Counted from the stretch's first letter, positions 16,049 through 25,759 are shown. The stretch is DNA of 64,000 nt from an uncultured Chromatiaceae bacterium (GCA_937978655.1 CALJUX010000020.1:182166-246165); one strand, 5' to 3'. The notes: generated from the letters alone by a model not told the origin. Made by a program: numbers and translations.

Positions 16049-17005
16049 TCAGCCTTTTTTGCCGTTTTCCAGCTGGCTGATGACCTGGGCCGGGTCGCTG
16101 AAATCCGTGATTTCCTGCAGCACTTTGCCGTTGGCCACTTTTAACAGCACCGGAATTTGTCGCACGTTAAAGTGTTGAAATAACAAGCCATTCTGGTCAA
16201 TCTGAAACGGCACCTGCATCTTATACAGCGTATTAAATTCGGCCAAGGCTTTGTCGTCTGTCCATAAATGATTGACGATGCCAGTCCAGTGCGCTTTGGG
16301 TAATTTGGCGGCCAATGCGTTTAATTGTTGCTGCGCCTGCTGGCACTGCGCCGACATCGCCGGCCGGGATTCTTTTAAATACCAGTCGCACCAGGTGGCG
16401 CTGATAAACAGCAGATGCTCGCCGGTTAAAAACGGTTTTAAACGTTGCAGCTGCGCTTCGGCACTCAGCGCTTCATTGGTCGCCGGCGGCAATTGCTGGC
16501 CTTGCGCTAAACGGGCGAGAAAGCCATCCAGCGCCTGGTCCGACTCATGAGTACTGTAGACCTGCTCCCCTGCCGTATTCAGCAGCACTGAAAACGGCGT
16601 GCCGACCAGGCCCAGCTGTACCGCCAGTTTGCCTTCAACATCACGCCACACCGGCATGGTCAGGCCGAACTTGTTGACGACTTGCTGGATGTCCTTAGGC
16701 GCTTCGTTGATATCAATATTCACCGCGACAAAATTGACCTTGTCGCCAAACTGTTGATATAGCTTCTGAAAATGTGGCATTTGCTGCATGCACGGCTGGC
16801 ACCAGGTCGCCCACATTTTGATATACACAGGTTTACTGGTATCTAAACTGCTCAGGTTACTGATTTGCTCGCCCGGAAATGCCTGCAGCGGCACAGTGCG
16901 ATAGGCCGGCACTGCGGCGCTCGCCAGGCCAGACAGCGTCAGCAGCAGTGCTGCACAGAGCACGCGCCATCCGGCCCCTGTGGTGAAAGTCGTTATATGC
17001 TTCAT
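16049..17005 (-). CDS. Periplasmic TlpA/ResA-like thioredoxin-family protein, two domains
   Basis: This 318-residue protein has a signal peptide (LCAALLLTLSGLASA). Domain 1 is a TlpA-type thioredoxin fold with MWATWCQPCMQQMPHF (CxxC about residue 70) and the cis-proline loop VGTPFSVLL. Domain 2 has a thioredoxin-like start, LLFISATWCDWYLKES, in which only one Cys is kept, and ends with IPVLLKVANGKVL. The first domain should reduce or oxidise thiols in the periplasm; the second may bind a partner. Gene order gives no firm substrate. Start ATG at 17005 places the signal peptide correctly. Confidence 0.8.
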   Translation of the reverse strand: MKHITTFTTGAGWRVLCAALLLTLSGLASAAVPAYRTVPLQAFPGEQISNLSSLDTSKPVYIKMWATWCQPCMQQMPHFQKLYQQFGDKVNFVAVNIDINEAPKDIQQVVNKFGLTMPVWRDVEGKLAVQLGLVGTPFSVLLNTAGEQVYSTHESDQALDGFLARLAQGQQLPPATNEALSAEAQLQRLKPFLTGEHLLFISATWCDWYLKESRPAMSAQCQQAQQQLNALAAKLPKAHWTGIVNHLWTDDKALAEFNTLYKMQVPFQIDQNGLLFQHFNVRQIPVLLKVANGKVLQEITDFSDPAQVISQLENGKKG

Positions 17006-17018
17006 CGAAAATCCCCTG

Positions 17019-17471
17019 TTAAAAATCCGGCTGAAAATGAAAGGCCACGGCGATGCGGTTCCAACTGTTGATTGTGACTATCAGCACACTTAAATCAAGG
17101 ATCTGCGCCTCACTGTATTCGGCCGCCACTGCAGCATAATCGGCATCTGACACGCCCTGCTGCGCCACCAAAGTCAACGCTTCGGTCCAGCGCAGCGCCG
17201 CTTGCTCGGCCGGCGTGAACACAGCACTCACTTCGCGCCAGGCCGGCAGTACGTCCAGCCGCTGCTGCAATTCGCCGTCTTTACGCGCTTCATTGGCGTG
17301 CATGTGCTGGCAAAAGGCACAGCCGTTTAATTGTGACGCGCGGATTTTGATCAGATGGATAAGACTGGCACTAAGCCCGGTTGCTTCAGCGGCTTTGGCT
17401 AAGGCGACCAGATGTTGCAGCAGCGCCGGCTGCATTTTATAAACCTGACTGCGACTGATACGTTCTGACAT
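17019..17471 (-). CDS. Carboxymuconolactone decarboxylase / AhpD-like protein
   Basis: This 150-residue protein is of the CMD family, which contains small alkylhydroperoxidase-like enzymes. The redox motif is in LNGCAFCQHMHANEARKDGE, with CxxC and the following His. Family folding residues continue through ALRWTEALT and VNAW-like TINSWNRIAVAF. The ATG at 17471 has GGAGG upstream. It lies just downstream of an AraC-type regulator reading the same way, a common pairing that suggests local control. Confidence 0.85.
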   Translation of the reverse strand: MSERISRSQVYKMQPALLQHLVALAKAAEATGLSASLIHLIKIRASQLNGCAFCQHMHANEARKDGELQQRLDVLPAWREVSAVFTPAEQAALRWTEALTLVAQQGVSDADYAAVAAEYSEAQILDLSVLIVTINSWNRIAVAFHFQPDF

Positions 17472-17511
17472 AAACACCTCCAATGGTTGAGGTGCCCAGT
17501 CTATGCAGCCA

Positions 17512-18342
17512 CTAAAGGCCCGCCTTGGAGATTTGCGCCATCTTGCGTTTTTTATACTGGCCCGGCGTCTGGCCGGTGATGCGGCTGAAGTGCAGATGCA
17601 GATGGGCCTGGTCGTAAAAACCGGCTTGCTGCGCCACGCTGGCAAGGTCACAAACCGGGTTTTGACTGAGGATAAAACGTGCCAGCCGCACCTTCAGCAG
17701 CAACTGTAATTGCGCCGGTGACAAGCCGGTTTCGAGCTTAAAACGCCGCTCATACTGGCGCCGGCTTTTCGGCAGCTGCTGATACAAATGCTGTAAATCG
17801 GCCGCTGGCTGCTGTAACAATTGCAGGCTTTGTTGTACCAGCTGCTGGCCGGTCACCATGCGCTCGGCCAGTTGTAACAACCAGCATTCGACTGCGCTGA
17901 TGCAGGCATTGGTGTCGGGCTGGCCAGCCAGTTGCTCCAGTAACCAGTCCAGCCCGGCGACATTGGCCAGCTGTAAATCAAGCTGTGGTGCAGTCAGTTC
18001 GGCCGGACTGATGCCAAGCAGCTGAAAAGCGCCGGTCGGCTGAAAGCGCACACTGAATAAACGCTGGCCGGCGCGAAACTGGCTGTGGGTCAGTTTGGGC
18101 TCGTATTGCAACCAGACCTTGGGCAGCTGGCCAGGGATAAATTCAACCGTCAGATTGCTGCCACCGTCCGGATACAAGGCATGGCTTGGCACCAGGCCGC
18201 TGTCCGGCGGAATGCACAACGACCAGTACAGCTGCACCCAGGGCTGCAACTGCCGGCAAGCGGCGCGCTGCGAAAAACCTGGCAGTGATTGCTGCAGTTG
18301 TGGTTGTAATAAAGTCTGGATTTGCTGGGTTGAGGGCGTCAT
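17512..18342 (-). CDS. AraC-family transcriptional regulator
   Basis: This 276-residue regulator has an N-terminal sensor of the kind often annotated DUF6597 (RQLQPWVQLYWSL, then FRAGQRLFSVRFQPTGAFQLLG). The C-terminal double helix-turn-helix follows: LSPAQLQLLLKVRLARFIL and DLASVAQQAGFYDQAHLHLHFSRITGQTPGQYKK pieces are typical AraC features. It lies 40 bases upstream of the AhpD-like gene and is probably co-transcribed with it. Effector is unknown. Confidence 0.88.
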   Translation of the reverse strand: MTPSTQQIQTLLQPQLQQSLPGFSQRAACRQLQPWVQLYWSLCIPPDSGLVPSHALYPDGGSNLTVEFIPGQLPKVWLQYEPKLTHSQFRAGQRLFSVRFQPTGAFQLLGISPAELTAPQLDLQLANVAGLDWLLEQLAGQPDTNACISAVECWLLQLAERMVTGQQLVQQSLQLLQQPAADLQHLYQQLPKSRRQYERRFKLETGLSPAQLQLLLKVRLARFILSQNPVCDLASVAQQAGFYDQAHLHLHFSRITGQTPGQYKKRKMAQISKAGL

Positions 18343-18418
18343 CGCTGTGCGCTGTCTGCCATAGATTGGCGCAGCTTATGCGGCATTGGCCGGCGGAGCA
18401 AGCGCGTAAAGGATAGCC

Positions 18419-18540
18419 GTTTGTACGGCGACACTTCGTTTGCCGTACCTACGTTCTAACCCATGTGGCATAAACCAGTTAAACCAAAATCCGCAATCAA
18501 ACCGTAGGTACGGCAAGCGCCAGCGTCGCCGTACACAAAC
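18419..18540. repeat. Long imperfect inverted repeat, MITE-like hairpin
   Basis: The left arm at 18419-18453 and the right arm at 18503-18540 are near-perfect reverse complements of about 35 bases. Both contain the core TACGGCGAC and GCCGTACCTACG. The enclosed 49 bases have no gene. It lies between the diguanylate cyclase and the AraC gene, both on the minus strand, so it could act as an mRNA hairpin. Size and symmetry also fit a small palindromic mobile element. Confidence 0.7.
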
Positions 18541-18571
18541 CATGCGCCATACATTGATGACATCATGTCGT

Positions 18572-19759
18572 TTACCGCCGCCGTTCTTCACCGGTGTATA
18601 AACGGTAACCGTTGCGGCCTTGTTGTTTGACCTGATACATAGCGCTGTCGGCTTTTTCCAATAATTCAGCCAGTTCCTGGCCGTGGCGCGGGTGCAGGCT
18701 GACGCCGATGCTGGCGCCAAGTTCATAACTCTGGCCGTCAATCTCCACCGGTTGTTGCAGTTGTTTCAGTAGCTTGGCGGCGATTTCCTGCACATATTGT
18801 TCCTGCTCGATTTGGGTGGCTATCACCACAAATTCGTCGCCGCCAATGCGGGCGCAGATGTCCGTGCTGCGCAGGCTGGCTTTGAGGCGGCGCGCCACTT
18901 CCTGCAGCACTATATCGCCGGTTTTATGCCCGGCGCTGTCGTTAATGGGTTTGAATTTATCCAAATCGATGTAAAACACCGCCAGCGCCTGATGTGGCCG
19001 GTTGGCCAGCTGCAGCGCCTGACCAAATAACACATCGACATAACGTTTATTGCTAAGGCCGGTTAACGGGTCCTGATACGCCAGCTCCAGTGCTTTGGCC
19101 TCAGATTCGGTCAGCCGGCGGCAGAACAACATAATCACCGCCGTTAACAGCAGCAAATACTGCAACATCGCCAGCACAGTACCAAAGGCAAAACCTTGCT
19201 GACGCCAGTCCGGCAGCAGCCAGATATACAGCGGTACTATCAGGCTCCAGTGCAGCGCCAGCAATAAAACCACACTGACAAAAGCCCGCCTGAGCCACAG
19301 CGGCAGCCGGATGCGGCTGCGATACACAGTACTGGCCAGCAGCAACAGTGCCAGTGCATTAAAGGCTGCGAGGCCGATGTCATAAGCGACTCGCGGCAGT
19401 AGCAAGGTGCCATAAGCTGCAATCCAGCCCAGTAATAACACCACTGCCGTGTATAACCAGCGATCTGTGACCATAGGCCCGCCCGGCAACAATACCGCGC
19501 CAAAAAAGCGAAAAGCGCCCAGTAGCAACAACAATTTTTCCAGCGCGATAAAAACGCCATACCAGAGCAAACCACTGGCCGCGTCGGTTTCAGTCGGCAG
19601 CAATAACATCGCCATGCGGGCACAACAGGCAGCGAGAGCGGCAAAGGCCCAGCAGGTGATACCGGGGTTGGTGCGCGGCACCAGCCGGGCGCATAAAAAC
19701 AGCAGAAACAACATGAAATACACGGTGCTGCCGACTGCATGCATGATTGGATACAGCAT
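18572..19759 (-). CDS. Membrane diguanylate cyclase (GGDEF)
   Basis: The 395-residue product makes cyclic di-GMP. The N-terminal half holds about six to seven hydrophobic segments (MASE-like sensor, unassigned family). The C-terminal GGDEF domain begins at YQDPLTGLSNKRY, has the metal-binding FYIDLDKFKPIND, and keeps an intact active loop ARIGGDEFVVIA. I see no clear RxxD product-inhibition site immediately before it (the residues are SLRSTDICARIGGDEF, where RSTD fits RxxD five residues upstream), so feedback inhibition is possible. The ATG at 19759 has AGGGG six bases upstream. Confidence 0.9.
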   Translation of the reverse strand: MLYPIMHAVGSTVYFMLFLLFLCARLVPRTNPGITCWAFAALAACCARMAMLLLPTETDAASGLLWYGVFIALEKLLLLLGAFRFFGAVLLPGGPMVTDRWLYTAVVLLLGWIAAYGTLLLPRVAYDIGLAAFNALALLLLASTVYRSRIRLPLWLRRAFVSVVLLLALHWSLIVPLYIWLLPDWRQQGFAFGTVLAMLQYLLLLTAVIMLFCRRLTESEAKALELAYQDPLTGLSNKRYVDVLFGQALQLANRPHQALAVFYIDLDKFKPINDSAGHKTGDIVLQEVARRLKASLRSTDICARIGGDEFVVIATQIEQEQYVQEIAAKLLKQLQQPVEIDGQSYELGASIGVSLHPRHGQELAELLEKADSAMYQVKQQGRNGYRLYTGEERRR

Positions 19760-19927
19760 AAATCGCCCCTGCCTTCTGCACATGAGACCGGAATAAAACG
19801 CGATTTGATAACACTGCTGGTGGAATCAGATGTGGCTTTTCACTGTCCGGCGTGTCTGAGCAGCCGACAGCGGAAAAGGTTTTCACAGCATGATTGGGGA
19901 TAGCGAAACTTGTCAAGAAAAGTCACG

Positions 19928-19975
19928 CCGGCGACAGCGCATTACAAAAAAACGTAAAGCGCTGTATCGCCGAAA
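19928..19975 (-). terminator. Probable hairpin terminator after the RND permease gene
   Basis: CGGCGACAGCGC and GCGCTGTATCGCCG form a long stem around an A-rich (plus strand) loop at the 3' side of the minus-strand permease gene. The following minus-strand sequence contains TTTTCTT, a moderate U-tract. Confidence 0.45.
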
Positions 19976-19991
19976 AGGCCCGGCAAAGCGG

Positions 19992-22900
19992 TTAAGCCGG
20001 GCGGCGTTTTTGCAAAAACAATTTATCCAGCGTCAGAAACACCACCGGCGTGGTCAGCAGCGTTAAGATCTGGCTAAAGGCCAAACCACCGACAATGGCG
20101 ACCCCAAGCGGCACGCGCAGTTCTGAACCAGTACCAAAACCGAGCAGCAGCGGCACTGCGCCTAACATCGCCGCCAGCGTCGTCATCATGATGGGCCTGA
20201 ACCGCACCAGACAGGCCTGATGGATGGCATCACGTGCACTTAAGCCCTGTTCACGCTGCGCCTGCAGCGCAAAATCGACCATCAGGATGCCGTTCTTCTT
20301 CACGATGCCGATGAGCAAAATAATGCCAATCAGCGCCATGATGGAGAAATCCAGCCCCCACAGCCACAGCAAGCCAATCGCACCAATCGCCGCCGACGGC
20401 AGTGTCGACAAAATCGTCAGCGGGTGGACAAAACTCTCATACAACACGCCAAGGATGATATAAACCGCCAGCAATGCGGTCAGGATCAGCAGCGGCTGAC
20501 TGGCGAGCGACGCCTGAAACGCCTGCGCCGCGCCCAAGAAAGTACCCAGCACCGCTGGTGGCATATTCAGTTCAGCCCGCGCCTGTTCCAGCGCTTTCAC
20601 TGCATCACCCAGCGCCACCCCGGCCGCCAGGTTAAAAGAGATATTCGCCGCCGGCTGCATGCCGTGGTGCGCGATCACCACCGGGCCACTTTGCGCTGGC
20701 AGCACTTTGGCAAAGCTCAGTAGCGGCACCCGGTCGCCGGTCAGCGGCGAGCGCAGGTAGAAATAATTCAGGCTGTCGACGCGGCCACGTTGTTCGGGGC
20801 TTACTTCCAGAATCACATTGTATTGGTTGGTTTCGGTCTGATATTCGCTGATTTGGCGCTGGCCAAAAGCGTCATACAAAGCCTGGTCCAGATCAGCGGC
20901 GGTGAAACCTAAGCGTGCTGCGGCCTGGCGGTCCAGTTCCAGCCGGATAATATTGGCGTCCCACTGCAGGTCGTTGGATAAATCGGTGAATAGCGGGTTT
21001 TGCCGCAGTTTTGCCGTGAGCTGATTGGTCCAGCTGGCCAGCTCGTCGCTGTCGAGCGCTTTTAACACATATTGATACTGCGCCCGGCCCTGGTTCGCGC
21101 CGAGGTTAATATCCTGCGACGCACGCAAAAACACCTGCAAGCCCGGAATTTGCGCAAACTGTGGCCGTAACCGGTCGATGATTTCACTGGCGCTGGCGTC
21201 GCGGTCATCCGGGTCGCTCAGCACTATCCAGATCCGACCCGAGCCACTGGAGTTATTGCTACCCACCGCATGGTTAAAGCCGGTAATGTCCGGGTCTTTG
21301 CGTAAAATATCTTCCAGCTGTTTATGCTTGGCGACCATGTCTTCATAAGAAATATCCGACGCGGCCTGCGTCGAACCAATGACAAAACCAGTGTCCTGCA
21401 GCGGGAAAAAACCTTTGGGGATAGCGATAAAACTTGCCACACTGCCGGCCAGCGTCAGGCCAAACACGCCCAGCATCACGCGCTGATGCGCTAAGGCCCA
21501 GGTGAGCACGCGGTCATAGCGCCGCGCCAGCCGGTCAAACAAACCCGGGTGATTCGGGTCGTGATGCGGGGCCTTGTCCATAAAAATCGACGCCAGCGTC
21601 GGCGCTAAGGTCAGACACACCACCACCGAAATCAGAATGGCGGCGGCAGCGGTTAATGAGAATTCGAGGAATAACCGGCCGATAATACCGCCCATAAACA
21701 GCAGCGGAATAAAAGCCGCAATCAGCGACACAGAAATCGAAATCACGGTAAAACCAATCTCTTGCGCGCCTTTCAGCGCCGCTTCGGTTTTACTGAGGCC
21801 CAATTCGAGATAACGATGGATGTTTTCAATCACCACAATGGCATCGTCGACGATAAAACCAACCGCGATGACAATCGCCACCAAGGTTAAGTTATTCAGG
21901 CTAAAGCCGGCGACATACATAAAGGCGCAAGTGGCAATCAAGGACACCAACAGCACTGCTGTGACGATTAAAGTCGCCGACCACTGCTTTAAAAACGCCG
22001 CCATCACCGCGATGACCAGCACCACGGCAATCGCCAGTGTCAGCTCGACTTCATGCAAGGACGCGCGAATAGTGCGGGTACGGTCGTTAAACACTTCCAC
22101 TTTGATATCAGCCGGCAGCGCCGACACCAGCTGCGGCAGTGCTGCCTGAATGGCATCGGCGGTCGCGACAATATTGGCGCCCGGCTGACGGCGGATAATC
22201 AGCGCCACACCCGATTCACCGTTCGGCCAAATTTGTACAAAGTCGTTTTCCGCGCCGGCCACCACGTTCGCCACATCCCGCAGATACACTGGGTTGCCGT
22301 TGTCGTATTTCACAATCAGCTGGCCATATTCGTCGGCACTGAAAATCTGGTCATTGACCGCCAGCGTCGACACCCGGTTAGCGCCAAACAGGGCGCCCTT
22401 TGGCTGATTGACACTGGCTTTTTGCACCACAGCGCGAATGTCGGCCAGCGTTAAGTTATTGGCCGCCAACACTTCCGGCCGCGCCTGAATGCGAATGGCC
22501 GGCTTTTGCTGGCCACCGATAAACACCTCGCCAACGCCATAAATCTGGCTGAGCTGGCGCGCCAACACGGTTTCAGCCAAATCGCTGATGTGGCTGCGCG
22601 ACAGCGTTTCTGAGGTGACGCCGATGATTAAAATCGGGCTGTCCGACGGATTGGCTTTACGCCAGGTTGGCTGATTCGGCATATCCGGCAAGCGGCCGGC
22701 GGCTTGATTGAGCGCAGCCTGCACTTCTTGTGCGGCGGCGTCGATGTCTTTTTCCAGCACAAACTGTAACGTAATACTGACCGAACCCAAGGCGCTGCTC
22801 GAGGTCATTTCAGTGATGCCGGGCACCACACTGAGCGCCACTTCTAATGGCGTCGCCACAGCCGAGGCCATCGTCTCAGCGCTGGCACCGGGTAAACGGG

Positions 22901-23054
22901 CGCTCACTTCAATGGTCGGAAATTCGGCTTCCGGCAAAGGCGCAATCGACAGGCGCGGAAAGGCCAGAATACCCATCAATACTAAGGCACAGGTCAGTAG
23001 CACAGTGCCAATCGGGTGCTGCATGCACCAGGCAAAAATACTGCGGCTATTCAT
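19992..23054 (-). CDS. RND-family efflux permease (MdtB/C-like, HAE1)
   Basis: This 1020-residue inner-membrane proton antiporter has full family length. The start MNSRSIFAWCMQHPIGTVLL and the early PLPEAEFPTIEVSARLPGAS are typical of MdtB/MdtC-like permeases. Transmembrane helix 4 keeps the proton-relay pair in VGFIVDDAIVVIENI. The later helix block IGIILLIGIVKKNGILMVD is intact. It overlaps the adaptor gene by four bases (ATGA), so the pair is translationally coupled. No outer-membrane channel is encoded nearby, so a TolC elsewhere is implied. Substrates cannot be read from sequence. Confidence 0.93.
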   Translation of the reverse strand: MNSRSIFAWCMQHPIGTVLLTCALVLMGILAFPRLSIAPLPEAEFPTIEVSARLPGASAETMASAVATPLEVALSVVPGITEMTSSSALGSVSITLQFVLEKDIDAAAQEVQAALNQAAGRLPDMPNQPTWRKANPSDSPILIIGVTSETLSRSHISDLAETVLARQLSQIYGVGEVFIGGQQKPAIRIQARPEVLAANNLTLADIRAVVQKASVNQPKGALFGANRVSTLAVNDQIFSADEYGQLIVKYDNGNPVYLRDVANVVAGAENDFVQIWPNGESGVALIIRRQPGANIVATADAIQAALPQLVSALPADIKVEVFNDRTRTIRASLHEVELTLAIAVVLVIAVMAAFLKQWSATLIVTAVLLVSLIATCAFMYVAGFSLNNLTLVAIVIAVGFIVDDAIVVIENIHRYLELGLSKTEAALKGAQEIGFTVISISVSLIAAFIPLLFMGGIIGRLFLEFSLTAAAAILISVVVCLTLAPTLASIFMDKAPHHDPNHPGLFDRLARRYDRVLTWALAHQRVMLGVFGLTLAGSVASFIAIPKGFFPLQDTGFVIGSTQAASDISYEDMVAKHKQLEDILRKDPDITGFNHAVGSNNSSGSGRIWIVLSDPDDRDASASEIIDRLRPQFAQIPGLQVFLRASQDINLGANQGRAQYQYVLKALDSDELASWTNQLTAKLRQNPLFTDLSNDLQWDANIIRLELDRQAAARLGFTAADLDQALYDAFGQRQISEYQTETNQYNVILEVSPEQRGRVDSLNYFYLRSPLTGDRVPLLSFAKVLPAQSGPVVIAHHGMQPAANISFNLAAGVALGDAVKALEQARAELNMPPAVLGTFLGAAQAFQASLASQPLLILTALLAVYIILGVLYESFVHPLTILSTLPSAAIGAIGLLWLWGLDFSIMALIGIILLIGIVKKNGILMVDFALQAQREQGLSARDAIHQACLVRFRPIMMTTLAAMLGAVPLLLGFGTGSELRVPLGVAIVGGLAFSQILTLLTTPVVFLTLDKLFLQKRRPA

Positions 23055-24214
23055 GCTGCGTGCTCCGCCGCGACTTGCTTGGCTTGCTTTTTGGCTTTCG
23101 CGGCCTGCGCCTGTTCGGCGGCGGTTTTAATCAGCAATGGCGCGCCCGGCCGCAGCCGGCTTTGGCCGTCGACCACCACTTGCTGGCCGGCACTGACGCC
23201 GCTAACCACCACCACAGTCTCAGTGCTTTCCAGTACCTGCACCGGTAACACTTTGGCTTTGTCGCCATCGACAGACCAGACAAAAGCGCCCTGCGGGCCT
23301 TGTTGCAGCGCTTTGACCGGAATGGTCAGCGCCTGCGTTAATAACTTGCTGCGAAGCGCCACTACCACAGTTTGCGCCGGCCACAAGGCCTGAGTTGGAT
23401 TGGCAAAATCAGCTTTGATGCGGATAGTACCGCTGCCAGGGCTGACTTTGTTGTCGACGACAGTCAAAGTGCCGCTCGCCAGTTTTTCGCCGCCATCCTG
23501 CACAAAAGCATCGACCGGCACCGCCTGCTGCTGACGCACCTGCTGCATCAGTTGTTGTAACTGCGGCAACTGCGCCTGCGGCAACGCCATTTCGACACTG
23601 ATCGGGTCGAGCTGCACCACAGAGAACAGGCCTTGTGTATCTGAAGGGCGCACATAGTTGCCGGCATCGACATTGCGAATACCAACCTGACCGCTAATAG
23701 GCGCATGAATTTGCGTGAAAGAGAGTTGCACTTGCTGGGCATTGATTTGCGCGTCGACACTTTGCAGTTCGGCCTGCAGTTGCTGCACATTGGCTTGCTG
23801 CTGGTCTTTTTGCTGGGCCGAAATCGCCTGGCTTTGGCTTAAATTCTGATAACGCTGTAAATCGCGTTTGGCGACATTGAGTTTGGCTTCGACTACAGCG
23901 CGCTGCGCTTTGGCCTGTGCCAACGCGGCTTTGATCGCGCGGTCATCCAGCGTGGCCAGCAACTGGCCGGCGCTGACCATCTCGCCTTCGCGCACCAGCA
24001 CTTGCTGCAATAAACCATCGACCTGCGGCCTAATCTCGACACTTTGTTGTGGCTTAACCTGACCAATACCGCGCAGCCAGACCGGTACATCTTGTGCGGT
24101 TACAGTGGCGACCACCACAGGCACAGCGGGTGCTTGCGGTTTTTGCTGGGCGGCAGCCGGTACGGCTAAAGTGATTGCACTGAACATACCAAGCCAGGTC
24201 AGCATCGGTCTCAT
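23051..24214 (-). CDS. RND efflux periplasmic adaptor (MFP/HlyD family)
   Basis: This 387-residue adaptor has a signal peptide (FSAITLAVPAAAQQ). The barrel-sandwich begins at VRPQVDGLLQQVLVREGEMV-like residues (IRPQVDGLLQQVLVREGE). A Gln/Ala-rich coiled-coil hairpin (about residues 90-165) carries AKRDLQRYQNLSQSQAIS. The lipoyl/beta-barrel return has FTQIHAPISGQVGIRNVDAG. It links the permease to an outer-membrane channel. The C-terminus ends in an unusual Ala/Lys-rich tail (AAEQAQAAKAKKQAKQVAA). It precedes and overlaps the permease gene. Confidence 0.92.
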   Translation of the reverse strand: MRPMLTWLGMFSAITLAVPAAAQQKPQAPAVPVVVATVTAQDVPVWLRGIGQVKPQQSVEIRPQVDGLLQQVLVREGEMVSAGQLLATLDDRAIKAALAQAKAQRAVVEAKLNVAKRDLQRYQNLSQSQAISAQQKDQQQANVQQLQAELQSVDAQINAQQVQLSFTQIHAPISGQVGIRNVDAGNYVRPSDTQGLFSVVQLDPISVEMALPQAQLPQLQQLMQQVRQQQAVPVDAFVQDGGEKLASGTLTVVDNKVSPGSGTIRIKADFANPTQALWPAQTVVVALRSKLLTQALTIPVKALQQGPQGAFVWSVDGDKAKVLPVQVLESTETVVVVSGVSAGQQVVVDGQSRLRPGAPLLIKTAAEQAQAAKAKKQAKQVAAEHAA

Positions 24215-24419
24215 AGGGTGGGCTCCAAAAACGGGTTACGGCACTGGCACTTTGCCAACACAAGATGCCAAAACAAGATGCCGGCAATTCTGCACGGTCT
24301 GAACGCAAAAAAATGTGCAACCGATCAGCGGATGCGGTCAGAAACCGGGATCAAGCGATGAATAAGCCAGCAGGCACTGACGGCGCTTCAGCATAAGGGG
24401 CGCAGACGCACAAAAGCAA

Positions 24420-24441
24420 CACGCCGGCAGGTGCCGGCGTG
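24420..24441 (-). terminator. Hairpin terminator after the zinc-locus lipoprotein gene
   Basis: CACGCCGGCA and TGCCGGCGTG form a perfect 10-bp stem with a GG loop about 25 bases past the lipoprotein stop codon. On the minus strand TTGCTTTTG follows, giving a modest U-tract. Confidence 0.6.
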
Positions 24442-24466
24442 AGAGTGCAGCTGTATCAACAGCGTT

Positions 24467-25759
24467 TTACAGGGAAATACCCAGCCAGCTGAGTTTATGC
24501 GGTGTGTAATTTAACTGCAGCGTAGAGGTGACCTGCAGTTTGGCCAGGTCAACGGCCACCACAGCTTTACTCACCGGATTGCTGACATAAGCGCGGTATT
24601 CACTGCCGGCCAGAGACAGCTGCAGGCTGCTGCCGGTTGGCATCGCAGCGACATCGCTGGCCACCTGCACTTTACCGGCCAGCGTAAAGGCACTGCCGCT
24701 GTAATTCAGCACCGTCAGATAGCCCTGATTGTCCAGCAAGACAAAGTGTTTGGCTTTTGCCGTAAAACCATAACCGACAATGGCGGCGTTGGCCGGCGCT
24801 TGCCAGTCGATTTTGCTCATGGTGTTGGACTTTGGATCAACAGCAAATACCAAGGCTCCGGCCAGACCAACAAAATGCGCGGCGTCGTCATGGCCTTCAA
24901 CAGTACCGATGCGGTTCGTGCCGGTGATATCAGCGGCGTTGGCGATTTTTGTCGCGCTGTACGTTGTACCGGATTGGGCAATCATCAGCATGCCGTCGGC
25001 ACAGCCAAAGCCGATAAAGCCTTTGTTTTGTGCGCTGCCATGCAAACGCGGGCAGGTCGGCGTGAAGGTCTGGCTCAGGCTGAATTTGCCGGCCGTCTGG
25101 CTATAAAGCCCAACTTTGTCCGGCAGAATATCGCTGCTGGCTGCGTCGCGGATGGTGGAGATCAGCTGGTCGCCACGCGGCTGCGCCGCGCCATGCATAT
25201 GGGTGTCGTATTGCAGCAACGGCAGATCTTTTTTGTCGGCGCTGATATTGGCTTCATTCACTGTAACCACAGCAGCCGGGGTTTTGCTGGCCGCGTCACC
25301 GTCCATAAACACCGCAGTAGTGCTGCTGTTACTTTGCACATGGGTCGGCCGGCTGCCGTTCAGCTGAAAACTCATCAGTTTTGGCTGTTCGCTGTAAGGG
25401 TGCAGATGGTCGCCATGATCTTCCTGCCACTGACCGCCATCCACCAGCTGGACCCGGTCCGTGGCGCGCTGCACGACAAAGGCATAACGCTGCCCCGGCG
25501 ACGGATACACCGCATCCGGCGTGTTAATAAGCTGGAACTGTTCAAGCAACTCTGAGCGGTCCAGATCATAGACACTGACGACGGCGCTATTTTTATCACT
25601 GACCAACAAGCGGCCTTTGGCCACAGTAGCCACCGGCGGATGCGGATCCGGGATCACAATTGGCTCTTTTTCGACGATGTTGGTCGTGGCATCGCCGCAA
25701 CCGGCCAGAATAGCGCTGGCAATCGCCAGTGGCAGTAATTTCATTTTTACACTGTACAT
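24467..25759 (-). CDS. Lipoprotein with beta-propeller fold, probable zinc-binding (AztD-like)
   Basis: The 430-residue product has a lipoprotein signal (LAIASAILAGCGD, lipidated Cys). It continues with beta-propeller-like blades such as GRLLVSDKNSAVVSVYDLD and FVLLDNQGYLTVLNYSGS. Metal-ligand candidates cluster in EDHGDHLHPYSEQP, YDTHMHGAAQ and CPRLHGSAQNKG...GC. This pattern resembles AztD-type periplasmic zinc chaperones. It follows the His-rich TonB receptor after about 90 bases on the same strand, under the same Zur-like box, so it probably receives or senses zinc brought in by the receptor. The ATG at 25759 has AGGAG five bases upstream. Confidence 0.65.
   Translation of the reverse strand: MYSVKMKLLPLAIASAILAGCGDATTNIVEKEPIVIPDPHPPVATVAKGRLLVSDKNSAVVSVYDLDRSELLEQFQLINTPDAVYPSPGQRYAFVVQRATDRVQLVDGGQWQEDHGDHLHPYSEQPKLMSFQLNGSRPTHVQSNSSTTAVFMDGDAASKTPAAVVTVNEANISADKKDLPLLQYDTHMHGAAQPRGDQLISTIRDAASSDILPDKVGLYSQTAGKFSLSQTFTPTCPRLHGSAQNKGFIGFGCADGMLMIAQSGTTYSATKIANAADITGTNRIGTVEGHDDAAHFVGLAGALVFAVDPKSNTMSKIDWQAPANAAIVGYGFTAKAKHFVLLDNQGYLTVLNYSGSAFTLAGKVQVASDVAAMPTGSSLQLSLAGSEYRAYVSNPVSKAVVAVDLAKLQVTSTLQLNYTPHKLSWLGISL

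Noticed and set aside
24746..25555. A 269-residue plus-strand reading opposite the zinc-locus lipoprotein
   Set aside because: Composition is that of an antisense frame; the minus-strand gene has a lipobox, ribosome site and conserved motifs.
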